64,000 bases of DNA from Membranipora membranacea (GCA_914767715.1 OU612067.1:13645001-13709000), one strand, 5' to 3'; positions 25,438-38,716 are shown, numbered from the stretch's first letter. Notes: a model not told the origin generated them from the letters alone. Program-made: numbers and translations.

Positions 25438-26633
25438 AGGTGATACAATTAAATGAAAGATCAATCTGATACTGGAATGAAATACTTCCTGAACTAAGCA
25501 GAGCAGTAGAAACATGCCAATCAACCGTAACTTTTAATTTATAACCACGGTACCAACATACCATGATATTCTTGATATTAGACTGAGAGTCAGGAGCGGG
25601 AGTAGCAGCCTGAGATCTCATAGCCTCGAGCTGATCAGTAAGTAATGTCTGCTGACTCTGCAGAGCCTTATCTACCTCAGAGCGTACTGCATTCCTCACA
25701 TCAGCTACCATCTGTCCCTTCATACTGTTATAAAATCATCAAATATAGGGGTTAGAGATTACGTCGACAGTTGCTATAAAGATAGATGTTCCTGGTAAGC
25801 CTTGTTGGCTGGTAGGAGGGAGGTATTTTCAGTGACCTGGCATCAGCTACCATCTGTCCCTTCATACTGTTACAAATAATATCAACATTTATGTGCGAGG
25901 GAATAGGGTGTGCCATTAAACTATCCAATCTGCCAAATGATAGCTTGATATGGGATGAAAAATCAAATCTTAACTTTACCAAGTCTGACCAAAAATGTAT
26001 CCATGGTTTATTGACCAAGATATTAAGAAAAATAAACACGTATTAGAATCAGGCATAGACACATGCGCAGATTGGCCACACCGACAACATTAGGATATAG
26101 CAGGTTGGAGAATTAGGAATTTTCGATTTTTGATAATTTGGAGTTGCTCCCCCACCACTTGTAACCTGCCGAGTTTAAGTTGGTGCATGGACGTACATAA
26201 CAAAGTTATCCTCTCAAGTCTCATAAAAGAGTTGACAACCTTCGAGGTTGAGAAAAGTTGAGCAGCATCTGCATTCCAGTAAAGTTAAAAGCTTCAACTG
26301 TGACCATAGGCTATTTTTAGCGTTGCTACAGTGCTCTTAATTAGACTGAGACCTTCCAAACGATACCAAATATTGGGAGGCGTAACTATAGCTTTAGTAC
26401 ATACCTATCTAGGGCTGCTACGACTTGCTGCTTCACTTCTCTTTGTACAGATAGTGTGATGTTATCCTTGACATCGTGGCTTGTCTGTTTGAGAGACTCG
26501 ACAGCATTCTCACAGCTCGCTGACACGATAGCCTGAGTGTTCATCTGTTTAGACTTAACAGCAGACATCTGATCGTTCAGCTGCTTCATATCTACATCAG
26601 AAAATCAAAAAGTGATGAATCTCTGACAAAATA

Positions 26634-26835
26634 ATACCAATATAATAATAAATACCAATATACCAATATAATAGTATACCAATATAATAATATACCAATA
26701 TACCAATATAATAGTATACCAATATACCAATATAATAGTATACCAATATAATAATATACCAATATACCAATATAATAATATACCAATATAACAATATACC
26801 AATTTAATAATATACCAATTTACCGATATACCAAT
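26634..26835. repeat. Minisatellite of TACCAATATA/ATAATA units
   Basis: Roughly twenty irregular units in an EDC4 intron. Long minus-strand frames rich in Tyr-Ile-Leu are artefacts. Confidence 0.9.
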
Positions 26836-27512
26836 AAAAATAAAGAAAAAAAAATGATGCAAAATGTTGCAACATGCTGAACACACCCAACATTTTTGCT
26901 CACAGTTGTTGGGGTCATCTGAGAACGAGAATGATGCTCTTAGCTCTGATGCTTGATACCACAGCAACACAGCCTCACAAACATCAACCAAACAAATATT
27001 TTTTTATGGTTATGAGGAGAGCTTTTAAAATATGCTTCAAAAGTATTTCTACTCACAGTTGTTGAGCCCCTCTGAGAAGGAGGCGTTGAGTTGAGAGAAG
27101 GCGTTTCTCATGCTGGCGTCAAATGAGGGTAGGACCTGCTGTGTGAGACTATCTCTGTATGAGGTCTGTATTACATCCTGTACAACCAGTCCTACAGACA
27201 TACCTATCTTATCTACTGTGGCCTGTGATGAGAGAAAAATAATAACAAGTAATTTGGAGTTATTCTATCTTGGGTTATTCTTAACAATGTGAAGGGGTAG
27301 ACCAAGGAGTTGGAGACTTGGGCAGACATGGATCAAGTTTGATCCAACTGCCTGCATTCCAGTTGCTTTCTTCCATTGGTCACATCGGGAGCAACTACAA
27401 ATGCAGGCAAATGGACCAAACTTGGTCTAAGTTTGATCCAATTGGCCCGCATTCTACTTTAAGGGGGGCAACTCTGATTGCAGTTCTATTGGATTTTTCT
27501 TTTTGTATTGCC

Positions 27513-27897
27513 TTAAAGGGCAACCAAGGTTTCAAACAACTTCTCATTGATGGCCATTGATTAATAGCAGATTGCACCTTCTGCATGGGGAAAAAGACAA
27601 AATATAATTCGGATGATTATTCAGCCAGAATTCTTGTGAAACATTTCTTCCATCAGGTACTCAAACTCAGCTAAAAGAGAATACCACATAGCAGTTTCCT
27701 GTTCCTGTTATTATTTAGCCTATGCTCTATAATTATTACAGCAAAGTCTTGGAACCTCCCCTAAACTGAAGTGTTACCCAGCTTAGAGTCAGCAACTACT
27801 TTGAGTTTTGCATCGCGTAATGCACAAAGCTGATGCTGCCCAGCACATTATTTGCTACCCATTAATGCATTGCTGCGAAACCTTGGTTGCCCTTTAA
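27513..27897. mobile_element. TTAA-flanked MITE with 17-bp terminal repeats
   Basis: The left end TTAA-AGGGCAACCAAGGTTTC and the right end GAAACCTTGGTTGCCCT-TTAA are exact inverted repeats with TTAA on each side. No coding frame inside. A fragment related to its interior lies at 30,290-30,375 (AACTTCTCATTGAT, GCAGATTGCACCTT). TTAA target choice suggests piggyBac-type mobilisation; this is inference. Confidence 0.8.
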
Positions 27898-28659
27898 TAT
27901 CCTGTCAGTACTCGTTATAGCAAGACAGTTAAAGGAGACAGTGATAACTATTGGAAAAAACACAGCTAGCTTATGCTGAATATTTGTTCTAGGCAGGGAG
28001 TATGGGCAAAAGAATTCCGTGGGGACAAATTAAGAAATGATTACATGAAGAATATAGCCTAGGTTCCCGGGCCGCTTCTCAGTTTAATTACTAGAGTAAC
28101 CTTTTTACTAGAAAAACTTTTTCTAGAGTAACCTTTTCACACAAAAGAATTGAGGATACCTTGAATTGATATGATGTGTTACTTACCTGGCTGTTGACCA
28201 ATCTATTTATACTATCTTTGAATGTTGCGTCAGCAGCAGTTAGTTTCTCAGCCATTACGTTGTGTAAATCTTTCTTAACTGGATCTATCATCTGTTGTAA
28301 GGCTTAAAAAATAAAAAAAACATTTGTCAGCATGTTTGAAGACGGCACATCAAGGAATAAGTTAAAATCATTGGGTAGACTATGTATTGGCAGGGCTTCT
28401 TTTGGTACAAACCCCGTGCCCGTACCATTTTGATTTTATACTTCACCGGACAGTAAACAAAATTAGCAGTCGAAAAGAAATGAAATGATTTTTTATGTTT
28501 TTCTATAAGTGGTATTATGTAAACAATATTTTACCTCTCGCAACATGATAGATCATCTGAGATGAAATTATTAAATACTGAGCAAACTAACCACCCTACT
28601 GATGTGATAAAACAAGTCTCGATACCCTGTGATAGACCTTGATGTTGCTTGTTTTTTTT

Positions 28660-28812
28660 TTCCAGTATCAATAAAGGTCTACGGACTGTATAATACTGAT
28701 GTGGCACAGGAGCATTTGAGGTCAGATGCTCTTTCTGACACCACCGTGATCCGCCGGGAATCGAACACAAGACCTCGCCCATGCCTTACCCATTGCACCA
28801 CGGCCACTCCTT
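28660..28812 (-). mobile_element. tRNA-derived SINE
   Basis: On the minus strand, A-box-like TGGTGCAATGGGTAAGG and B-box GTTCGATTCCC lie in a tRNA-like head (28,741-28,810). They are followed by a tail beginning GTGTCAGAAAGAGCATCTG, resembling conserved tails of widespread metazoan SINEs. It lies in an EDC4 intron. The acceptor stem is not tRNA-like, so it is not a tRNA gene. Confidence 0.7.
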
Positions 28813-29019
28813 TACCCTTCCGATGTGATATCAAGGTCAAATAAACTTATCCATCTAACCACCACATAACACCATTGCAAAAATCCGATTAAAAAATTCT
28901 CTGTCCCAGAGTTTATGATTCAATCATCTCCCACAGAAATACCAAAGATTTCAAAACTAAATGCCACCCAGATGACATCAAAAACTCTTCTGAATCTTAA
29001 TCTTTTGGGTAACTGCATG

Positions 29020-29150
29020 TTGCATTCAATGATAAATAATAATAAGTTAAATAAAATATTATTAAGTTTTTGAATGCAACATCTTTACCCATAGACTAAA
29101 TAATAAATAGTTAATTAAATTATAATTTAGTCTATGGTTGCATCCTAGCA
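29020..29150. repeat. Two adjacent hairpins
   Basis: GTTGCATTCAA pairs with TTGAATGCAAC and CATAGACTAAAT pairs with ATTTAGTCTATG, just upstream of an EDC4 exon (29,168-29,284). Confidence 0.7.
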
Positions 29151-29401
29151 GCCCGTATTTTACTTACATGGTATGACAGACTTCTTTATCTCAGCAGATA
29201 CAGATTTATCGACAAGAGTCCGGAGCTCATTGGTAAGTTTGGTAGTTGACTGAGTTATCAATCTATCCTGCATAGTCTTCTGTTCTGTAATACATAAATA
29301 TATAAAAATGTTATATAATATACTAATATAATACATAATTGATTAAAAATTAATAAAATGGTTGATAAAAAAAAAGTTGTCATATCACTCGCCACATCCA
29401 A

Positions 29402-29707
29402 TTAAGGTATGATTATATTGATCAAACTGTACATATAAAAAGTAAGTTTTGGTGAGCTTTGACGAATAAGTAGAAAGTCTAATTTCAGTTTTAACTCAAA
29501 TGTACAGCTATCAGTTTTTTTGTTGCAAATTAAACATTGCGTTTGAAAAGACTTTGTCCCTGACCTGTCAAACAATTTAACTTGAATACCTGTGTAACTT
29601 TTACTATATTCTGGAAAGAATATGTTGATGTCCTTGTATGATGGTGAATATATATTGTTAATAATCTTTGTGTCCTCGGTGATGGTTTTATAAACATTGT
29701 CAAACAT
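29402..29707 (-). CDS. Unidentified 101-codon frame in an EDC4 intron
   Basis: Single uninterrupted frame beginning MFDNVYKTITEDTK and containing CLICNKKTDSC. No family is recognised and no signal peptide or repeat is evident. There is no second copy for comparison. It may be chance or a mobile-element remnant. Confidence 0.15.
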   Translation of the reverse strand: MFDNVYKTITEDTKIINNIYSPSYKDINIFFPEYSKSYTGIQVKLFDRSGTKSFQTQCLICNKKTDSCTFELKLKLDFLLIRQSSPKLTFYMYSLINIIIP

Positions 29708-29999
29708 TTTATCCTAACTTTCATTTAAAAAAAAATCCTAATAAATTAACAAGTTTCAGCGATGCTCTCACTGCTAAAACAATTGTCTCACTGAAATGAA
29801 TCGGAACTTCTCGCATTTTATATGCCTTATGGTTTAGGTGGTGTAGACATATGAAAATATCATACAACCAAACAGTTTACACCCAGAACAAAACATAGTG
29901 TTTTTTTAATACTCATGACAAATATATGAAATCAATCAATCAATAGATCTATTTATAATCTTTGGGGCTACTGTAAGATCTTGGAAATTTGCGTCAGTA

Positions 30000-31080
30000 T
30001 CAACGACCAGTAATAGTATTCATGTAGCAAAATATTTTCTTTTACTTTCAAATCACACAAATATCTAGTGTGCTGACTGGGTTGTCTTCCTATTCAACTT
30101 TGACATCAAATTTGTTGGTCAACAATGTCTTGAAGCAGGACAACTCGAATTTGTCAAAAGCATTGTTGTGCATGTAATTTAAAGCTTACTGTACTCACAA
30201 AATCAATTTGCAGCTTTAATCGTTTAGAAACCCACCGAAACCCGCACAATTAAGCTATTCAATTTCGATTCCTTCCAATAGGTTGATTCACAAACGGGGG
30301 TTGATAGGTTGATTCACAAATAACTTCTCATTGATTATCAGCAGATTGCACCTTATGCATAGGGAAAAGGACAAGTGTTGAGCGACCTGTATTCCTACGC
30401 TACCAAGACTACGTCCTGTGATAAAAGCACTTTTCACGCATAGCGCGAAAAATCTTTTGGGGCAATTTCTGGTCATTTAAGGCACCCTGGAGTTTTGTAA
30501 GCATTTTCAAGTATTTTGCAAATTTTTGTACGCATTTTGGAAAAATTAGGTTGGCAAGTCTGGGAATGTGAGGTGCTATGCTTTTCACAGTGTCAACACA
30601 TTTATGGTTAGAGAATTGTGGCAAAACATCACGACTATAATTAAGTGTTATCTTGCCTTGACTTAACCTAAGGTTGACAAATCACTTCCTGTTGACATAA
30701 GAGTGAGCTGCTTTGATACTTCAACCTGAAATATATCTTCACAGATGCAGTACTGATGGATAAGATTGTTCTCTGAGTGTTCTCTGGTATTTAATCCACT
30801 AGAGAGTGAAGAAGGTAAAATGATATGAGCTGATTTGATAGATAAAAAGACTTAAAACTGAGAGAGCTGGGTTTTGGTCAGTCAGCCCGTTGAAGCGACC
30901 TTGACCTTTTCCCACTCTTTGCTCAAAGTGTATGTCAGTCATGGAAGGTGACTGATGGAAGTAAGAGTTAGAGTGAAGTAAGACACACACATTTAGCCAC
31001 ATATATCAATATCATACATTGATACATTGGTTATCTTTGCCCTAGCTAGCATGACATATTACACTGGTGAGAGTTAAAAA
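30000..31080. other. EDC4 intron, no gene seen
   Basis: Holds the MITE fragment at 30,290-30,375 and no supported exon. Confidence 0.5.
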
Positions 31081-32099
31081 GCACTCACCACGCTTGAGGG
31101 CGTTGACAGTGTGTTCCAGCTTAGTGTTCATAGTGGAGCTGAGGCTCTGAATCTGTTTGGAGAGTTTATCCAGTTTTTGATCTGATCTCTCTGTAGTTTT
31201 GAGGAGATGAATATCCCGGCCCTGTGACATCATCATTTCATTCAAAGTCAGTATGGAAGCTTTCATATCCTCGAGGTGAGATGTGAATCTGTCCTGCCTG
31301 TCAAATAGAGATATCCAAACATTGAGATACATTTACAGGACAGACCTACTTCCCTAAACCTGCCACAAAGGCAGGGAACAGTATTCAACTATATCAAATG
31401 AGCATATACTGAATGTATTATGGCCTACAGTCTTCTGACTTGTGAAGGGAAGGGGGGGGGAGTATCTTTCTTATATGATATCGTTCTATCCGCTCCACAT
31501 CAAAGATATGGTTGCAGATGAGCGTAGCAAAGCAGTATAATTTTATCTTTTTGTTGGCTGCATATTCCTTTTTATGATATAACTCTTTTTATTTTTGGTA
31601 TTCTGTAAAACATTCTCAATAAATGAGTATTATCCAAAACATACCCAAAATATAAATACATATATATGTATATAATCGACTGTCTTTCTGATGGACAATA
31701 GACATTGAATTTGGATGGTGTAGGACCTGGGTGCCTAACCTTTTTTTTCATGCAAAAGGCCAATATCAAAGTTTCAAATGATTAAAGAGCCTGGCTTGGC
31801 GGTGATTAAGGGCCGGAGGCTCGAGGAGCTTTCAAAAGACCTGCAGGGAGGATGTGGGAACGGCGTCGTAGCACCCTCCCCTTAGGTTTGGAACGCAAGA
31901 CCGTGGCATCTGACATGCTTGTGACCAAATCACCAATTTAACAAAGGCTGAACTGATCTAAATGTATGGAGATTATGGAGATAAAGGATAGATATACTAT
32001 ATCCAACCAATGTACTATTGATGATGCATGATGACACATGGAAATGAGACATCAATATTATGAAATGAGCAATAGGCACTCAAGGTACATGGAATAAAC

Positions 32100-32165
32100 A
32101 AAACGAGCCCCCACTGGGAGTTGTACCCAGGGCCACTGAGCTATAGAGGCTTCGATGAATGGATT
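32100..32165 (-). repeat. tRNA-like SINE fragment
   Basis: Minus strand shows TATAGCTCAGTGG (A-box-like) and GGGTACAACTCCCA (B-box-like), with too little sequence between them for a tRNA. Probably a truncated SINE. Confidence 0.4.
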
Positions 32166-34199
32166 CTGCAATACGATTATATAATCATTCCCATGTTCAC
32201 TAACAAGCCCCCCCACTTCATTATATTGAACTCTGTCCAATCCATGCAATACACCTGTGACCATAAACATGATGTTTGTATGGTTTTGACAATGTATTCA
32301 AACAAAACAGCTCATTTTTTTCATATTCCTCAAACAAGCCTGCCAACACATGTCATTATTATTTGGTGGCCACATCCACCATCCTATTTAAAAACCTAAC
32401 AAATCATATAACCCTCCCGCCTTCAGTGTAGCAATGCAGTAGCCAAAAGTAAAATTTGATGAGCCGCATACAAAGAATTATTAGTCGACCAGGAATGTAT
32501 TTCTGAATCCGCTATATCATCACAGAGTAAGGATATATCCTATATCGTATTGTAGACACACTCTGTTTCTTACCACCCCGTTGCCTTAGTAACTTGGTTA
32601 AAAAGGTTGATTAAACTTATGTGTGTTGGTTGCCACACACTATTAAATTCACCCTATGTAGAAAGGCTATGTAGAAAGGTGACTCAATAAGAACTACAAT
32701 AATGGAAATTGGGATAAAGTTCTAACAAAGTAAAGCACAATCAGACCCATATGGTGTTTCAGGCAGCCTTACTCACATAAACGATACTTGTTGTTGTTGT
32801 TGTTGTTGTTGGGCAGGAGGCGGTCTCTGTCTAGTGCTTGGCTCCGCCTCTTCCTGTAGTACATATCTCTCGATGTCCTTGACATTTAGCTCCTCCTCTT
32901 CCTGTGAGTCAGATTTGTCCTCTGAAGACGGCTGGCCGCCATTATCCACATCATCATTGTCTGACTGGTCAGTCGTATCACTAAAAAATCGCCAGAAAAA
33001 GTCCGTATGAGCCCAGGATCATAATTATAACAATATATTTGGTGAAATTATTCGCAATTATATTAATATAGAGTGAGGTAGAGGGTAAGGTATAGACTCT
33101 AGCGTAAGGTTCAACATCATTTTTGCAGCACAAATTTGTTAAAAGTTGATTCTCTCATAACATTATTTTGGGAATAAAATAATAATTTAGTTTGTGGCTT
33201 ATATTTGTGGTCTGGTGAATGTGGTCTCAAATGGGGTACAGGATGTTACAGTCAGCATTATAAAAGTCTACAAATTACAAACTCAGACAAAGTGCCAATA
33301 GCAACCATTGCAGCAAATATACTAAGATAGGTGACTCTTATCGAATCCTGTGTGAAAAGTCAAACAGGCACTAGTTATTATAATTGGTTAGTGGAATAGG
33401 ATTTCGATGTGAGTCACAAAATTTAGGGCCTGTTTATCAGTGATTGGACTGTTAAAAAGTTCTGGTGTGTTATGGCTCAAAAACGTTACAGACAAGGATA
33501 CAGCATTTTTTCTCTCTGAAATAAAAATACTGCAGTCATGACACCGCAGACTACAGCAATTTTTTGTTTGTAGTCATCACTAACATTTTGTGTACAGGAT
33601 AAATAGATAGATAGAGAGATATCCACTTTATTTTCACCACTCAAAAAGTACATGGTGACATGGCAATAATAATAGGAGCAAGTAATACATAAATTATGAA
33701 TGCATAACATACCTCTCATCGGTTACCCCTGTATCCACTCCCGGCTCAGTATTAGGGGGTTGTGGAGCCTTAGGCCATATCTTAACTTCATACGCCGCGT
33801 TACTGGTGCTGGGCGGTAAATCCAGAGGATCAACTGACGCTGACAAAGTCTGAGTAACACCAAACGGGGAATCCCTACTCTGTCTGAGGGATTCTCTTTC
33901 CTGATGGAGGGATTCCCTACTGAGCAGCAGGGATTCTTAATTCTGCTGTTGTAATAGTTGGGTTTCCAGGCTACGTAAGCTGGAATCCCTTGCAGAATCG
34001 CCAGATGCAACAGTTTGACGTAGTATGTCAGCTTCTGCTAGTACAGGGATATCAGCCAGGTCTGGTGGAGCTACAGGCTCTGCTGAAGATGGGTCAGAGC
34101 TACAATTCAGAGAAAGATAAGTCACAGAGAGTGTAAAACTGATACACCAAAACATTTCTTAGAGTACAAATGTAAATTCATGAATTTGAAAAAATTTAT

Positions 34200-34480
34200 A
34201 CGGGACAAAAATCACCAAAATCGTCTTGCAACTCACCAAATTTCAAACAGATAACTTTTTCATCATTAGAAGATATCTATACAAAGTCTACGGACTCTCA
34301 CAGCATCGATTTAAGTAATGTATAATATATGTAGAATATGTAATGTAAAATATATATGTTTGACAAAATTCATCCAATTGTCCTGCAACTCAAATTTCAA
34401 ACAGATAACTCATTATAATTAGCCAGTGTGTCTATAGAGTCTCACAGTGTTAACTAAAGTAATATATATAATATATCAAG
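34200..34480. repeat. Diverged two-copy repeat in EDC4 intron
   Basis: AAATTTCAAACAGATAACT and a following AGTCTC/CTCTCACAG block occur at about 34,235-34,330 and 34,385-34,460. Confidence 0.6.
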
Positions 34481-34579
34481 GATTTCTTGAAATCCTTGAA
34501 TATATATACTTTATTATTGCCGATCAAAGTCAATGACAAATAAAGACCATGCATAAATAAATAAATAAAAACAAAGCAG

Positions 34580-35425
34580 TCAGGTGTATTTATGAAAAAT
34601 ATCATTGTCTATAAATGCTGTCCTATTTATAGAACGGTGATTTGGGGCTTCCAAAAATATTTTACACGGATGATTCTCATATTCTTTAACCTTTGCAATA
34701 TATCGAAAACAAAGAAGATCAAGATGTATTTTTAGCTCTTCGAGCTTTAGTAAAGAGAGTCTCTCTTCACAGTCTTCCTCATATGGAATCATAATTCTGG
34801 TGCAGAGCTTTTGAAATCTCTCCAGTTTATCCTTATCATTTTGGGTGGTGTGTGGGAACAAGCACGGGGCTGCTATGATAAAACCAATAAAATGCTAGCT
34901 TTGTAAAATAATATCAGTGAATGAGATCTCACACCAGCTTTACTTAGCTTTATAAGAGCATGCAGAGAATGTTTTGTTTTGATAATGATATGGTCTACAT
35001 GGGAGTGAAACTTCAGGTGCTCATCGAATATCACACCAAGGAGCATTAGCCCTATTAGTAATCAATACTATCCCTTCATTTTGTAAAGAAAGTCTCTCTT
35101 CACAGTCTTCCTCATATGGAATCATAATTCTGGTGCAGAGCTTTTGAAATCTCTCCAGTTTATCCTTATCATTTTGGGTGGTGTGTGGGAACCAGCACGG
35201 GGCTGCTATGATAAAACCAATAAAATGCTAGCTTTGTAAAATAATATCAGTGAATGAGATCTCACACCAGCTTTACTTAGCTTTATAAGACCATGCAGAG
35301 AATGTTTTGTTTTGATAATGATATGGTCTACATGGGAGTGAAACTTCAGGTGCTCATCGAATATCACACCAAGGAGCATTAGCCCTATTAGTAATCAATA
35401 CTATCCCTTCATTTTGTATGTTTAT
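34580..35425 (-). mobile_element. Non-LTR retrotransposon 3' fragment, partly duplicated
   Basis: 34,580-34,861 encodes the C-terminal part of a LINE reverse-transcriptase polyprotein (KLERFQKLCTRIMIPYEEDC, ELKIHLDLLCFRYIAKV). It resembles the equivalent region of the RT fragment at 62,743-63,321. About 335 bp (34,752-35,088) is repeated almost exactly at 35,090-35,425, so the RT fragment was tandemly duplicated after it decayed. It lies in the 39,375-34,099 EDC4 intron. Confidence 0.75.
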
Positions 35426-35624
35426 CCAGTGTGTGTTTCCTAGCCTACACTATGACTGGGTGTGTCAGGTGGGGATTTTTTTCTTGCTTTTGAATTTTTG
35501 GCTTGTGTCACATTTGAGTGATATAGACATTTAAAATCTATTATTGGGATGAGAGAACACAACTCCGAGTAGTGAATAGCGGGCTATCTAATTAGCGCCA
35601 TCGACCAATTCTTTTTTGGGGATG

Positions 35625-35790
35625 GTGAGATGGCGCAATCGGACCGCTTGCTATTCACTGCTAGGCGATTAGTGCTGCAGGAGTTGTGGGTTCGAGTCCC
35701 ACTGGGGGAGCTTTCATTGTTGATTGTTCCAGCCCCCAGCACCCTCGGGTGTATACCTCTCCTACCGTTGTTGTATTGGTTGAATGGCTG
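35625..35790 (+). mobile_element. tRNA-derived SINE
   Basis: A-box TGGCGCAATCGG and B-box GGTTCGAGTCC, with a T-arm stem GTGGG/CCCAC, are followed by the tail CCCCCAGCACCCTCGGGTGT. That tail is shared with 11,010-11,062 and 63,515-63,565. The acceptor ends do not pair, so it is a SINE and not a tRNA gene. Confidence 0.75.
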
Positions 35791-37196
35791 CTTTCGTTGT
35801 TGGTTGTGAGTTTTTTTACAGTTGTCCACCACTTTTTAGCATTTTTTTCGTCATTCAGCTGTTTGCTCACAAACTTCCTCTTGCTAGTTCGAACCATTTG
35901 CTGAACCGTCGCCTTGAGCTGCTTGTAACCAGAACTGCCTTGGCGGTATGCTTTGTCCCTGGCTGCAATGGTTTTCTCAATGTCTGCAGTTATCCAGGGC
36001 GGCTTGTCCTGTCACTGTTTTTTAGTCTGGTACGGACAATGTTTATTAAGGAGCTGATCGATAGATTCGTGTAGATAACAACCTGTTGGTGAACATTTTG
36101 CTCGTTGAGAACACTACTCCAATTATGTTGTGCTAATGAAACCAGGAACTCATTCTTGCGACCAGGAGTGATGAGGCGTTGTTTTACTGGGATGTAATGT
36201 TTGCGCTTTGCTGGCTGTCCATTCAGGAGTACACAGCAGTGATCATTGTCACCGAGTGGAGATCATTTTTCAGCTACATTGTATTCCTCTACATCAGTTA
36301 ACACAAGGTCTAATTTGTTGTTTCCTTGAGTAGGGAAATTTACCAGGTCATGCAGGTTGAATTGCTCCAATAGATCTTCTACAGGTAATTTATTAAAATC
36401 ACCTGTTATGAGGAACTTTGACGCTGGGTACTTTTTATGCAACTTCAAAAGTGTAGTCGACAAATTGTATTGTGTTTTTGACTGCTCAGCATCAGGTGGA
36501 TGGTACAAACAGCCAACTATAATAGGGGAGTAGGATTTGATGTCTATTTTCAACCAGATTGCAGAGAAAGTGCTGGATGTTTCTGAGGATATAGTTGTTG
36601 CATCGAGGTGGTCATGCAAGAAAATCCCTACACCTCCTATTCTATTTATCCTGTGGCAAAAGTGGGTTTTATATCCATCGATATTAACAGTTTGCTGTTT
36701 GTCATTGTTGAGCCATGTCTCTGTTAGACAAATAATGCTTGGTTTGTGTATTTCAGCGTAAACCTGCAATTCTGCAAGTTTCCAAGTGTAATTGTAAGTG
36801 CAATTAGTATAGAGCAGGCTGGGGGTGTGGGTGGCATTTCTTTTCTTTATTAGCGATACTGTAATGTTGTTGTTACCCGCAGTTTGTGTATTGAACGACA
36901 GGATGGCTCAGTTCAGTTTGCTTAGCTATCGGTGCAGGTATTGGATCTGGTGTCCATTGTTGAGTGGGTTGTCTAGTTTTATGTTTGCCAGCTCTGCAGC
37001 CTCATTTAGTTTTCTTTGAGTGTAATCCATTCTTAGTTGTTGTGTATTGTCTGCTGTTAGTGGCTAATCCTTTAATTGCACCAGTTTGAGATATAGTGTC
37101 TAAGATCTGTTTGTTGATAATTTGAAATCCATTGCTGTTGCAGTTTTTTAAGTTGAGTATATCTTCTCTGCTGTAGATAGTATGTCTATCCGACAT
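35790..37196 (-). mobile_element. Non-LTR retrotransposon 5' part: APE-type endonuclease
   Basis: The minus-strand frames read 37,196 to 37,002 (SDRHTIYSREDILNL, ORF start region) and 36,769 to 36,263 (endonuclease: ICLTETWLN, GVGIFLHDH, VGCLYHPPDA, LITGDFNKLP, KLDLVLTD). A linker to about 35,790 follows (KPPWITADIEKTI, FVSKQLND). These are the conserved motifs of the apurinic-type endonuclease of CR1/Jockey-like LINEs. Frames are interrupted between segments. Its 5' end faces the plus-strand RT that begins near 37,300. Confidence 0.8.
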
Positions 37197-37299
37197 ATAT
37201 GAGTGGATCGGCAGCGTCGATATCTATCTGCCAGTGTGTTTTTAGAGTTAAAGTCCAAGATTTGATCAGCGTAATCAACTAAAAGCACAGAGCACGATT

Positions 37300-38650
37300 A
37301 GGTGCAGCCTATCCCCGGCGCAACCTAAACACTCTAGATTTTCCATCCTGGGTGTCAATAGACGGATGTGAAGACATGTGCATACCGGTACAACATATAA
37401 TCAATACGATGCTAAACCGTGGAGAGTATCCGGATATCTGGAAGAGAGCGGAAGTAAAACCACTGCCTAAAACCAGCCAGCCTAGCCAATACAAAGATTA
37501 TCGGCCTATATCCTTGTTATTCCATCTCGGAAAACTGGCTGAACAGATCATGATCAACAAAATGCGAGCTAAACTGCAGCAAATAATTGAGCCGACGCAG
37601 TATGCATATCAGGAGAAAGTAGGCACCATTGACGCGATACTCCAGCTTGTCGATGACATAACAGCAGATCTCGACAAACTTCAAACCAAATATATCCAAC
37701 TATAGCATCATTGGACTTTTCCAAAGCCTTTGATCGGCTGCAAACATCCATAGTACTGCAGAAAATGAACGACCACGAATTCCACCCTCAGATTATCCAG
37801 GGAGAATGAATTCTCCCTGGATTATCAGACTCATAGCAGACTTCCTGAAAAGGCGTAAGCAGTGTGTGAAATTCAACAGCTCCACTTCAGAATACATTGA
37901 CATAAATGTTGGAGCTCCACAGGGCACAAAACTCGGGCCAATATTATGGCTCATATACATCAACGATCTCCTGGTTCCTGAATTCAAAACTGTCAAGTAA
38001 GCAGATGATAGCACTTTTTAGTTAGCGACCCTGATATCCAATCAATTGTACCAGCCATTGAACAGACTGCTCTATGGTCAGTTATTATGGACAGTTATTA
38101 TTAATTTTTATTTGCTCTATGGTCAGCAAACAATCATATGCTCTTAAATGCTGACAAGACAGCTATTATTAATTTTTATTTGAACTATTTACAAGAACAC
38201 CGAAATCCAGTATTATTTGAGAATAGCAGCATCCATCCCTCACAAGTGATTTTTAGGCATCTACATTGATGACCACCTGACTTTTATTCCACACGTTAAT
38301 ACTATAATCAAAAGCTGCAACTCTAAGTTATTTTTAATGAGACAACTCAAAAAATTGGGAATGTCCTCGACTGGCTTATAATATGTAATTTTTATTGTGC
38401 TAACATTAGATCAGTTCTCAGTTATTATAAGTCAATCTACCACACATTTTAGTAAGGTGACCAACAGCTGTGCACATCCGCTACATGATAGAATCATTTT
38501 TATAATAATTCCAGAGATCCTCTAGGTGCCATACTGTTTTTAGGCCTAGGAAAGCAAGGACAGATAAGAGGAATAGCAGTTTTTTTACATTTTATATGAA
38601 TTACTTTAACTCTGGACACAAATTTTAGTTTTTTTTAATGCTGTAAACAT
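37300..38650 (+). mobile_element. Non-LTR retrotransposon reverse transcriptase, decayed
   Basis: The plus strand encodes KPLPKTSQPSQYKDYRPISL (37,460-37,520), GAPQGTKLGPILWLIYINDL (37,912-37,971) and the catalytic A-D-D, where the usual Tyr codon is TAA (about 37,999). After it come FLGIYIDDHLTF-like and LMRQLKKLGMSSTGL segments (38,250-38,385). Frame breaks and stops show it is inactive. Together with the oppositely oriented endonuclease it has the shape of a 5'-inverted insertion. It lies in an EDC4 intron. Confidence 0.8.
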
Positions 38651-38716
38651 TCAAGTACTATCATTGATGCTTCCCACTTCAAAGGATAATTATGAATGTA
38701 AAAATAAACTCAAAAG

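Noticed and set aside
28741-28810. Functional tRNA gene on the minus strand
   Set aside because: A and B boxes are present but the acceptor stem does not pair and a SINE tail follows.
35630-35720. Functional tRNA gene on the plus strand
   Set aside because: T-arm is good but the acceptor ends do not pair, and the 3' part is repeated elsewhere as a SINE tail.
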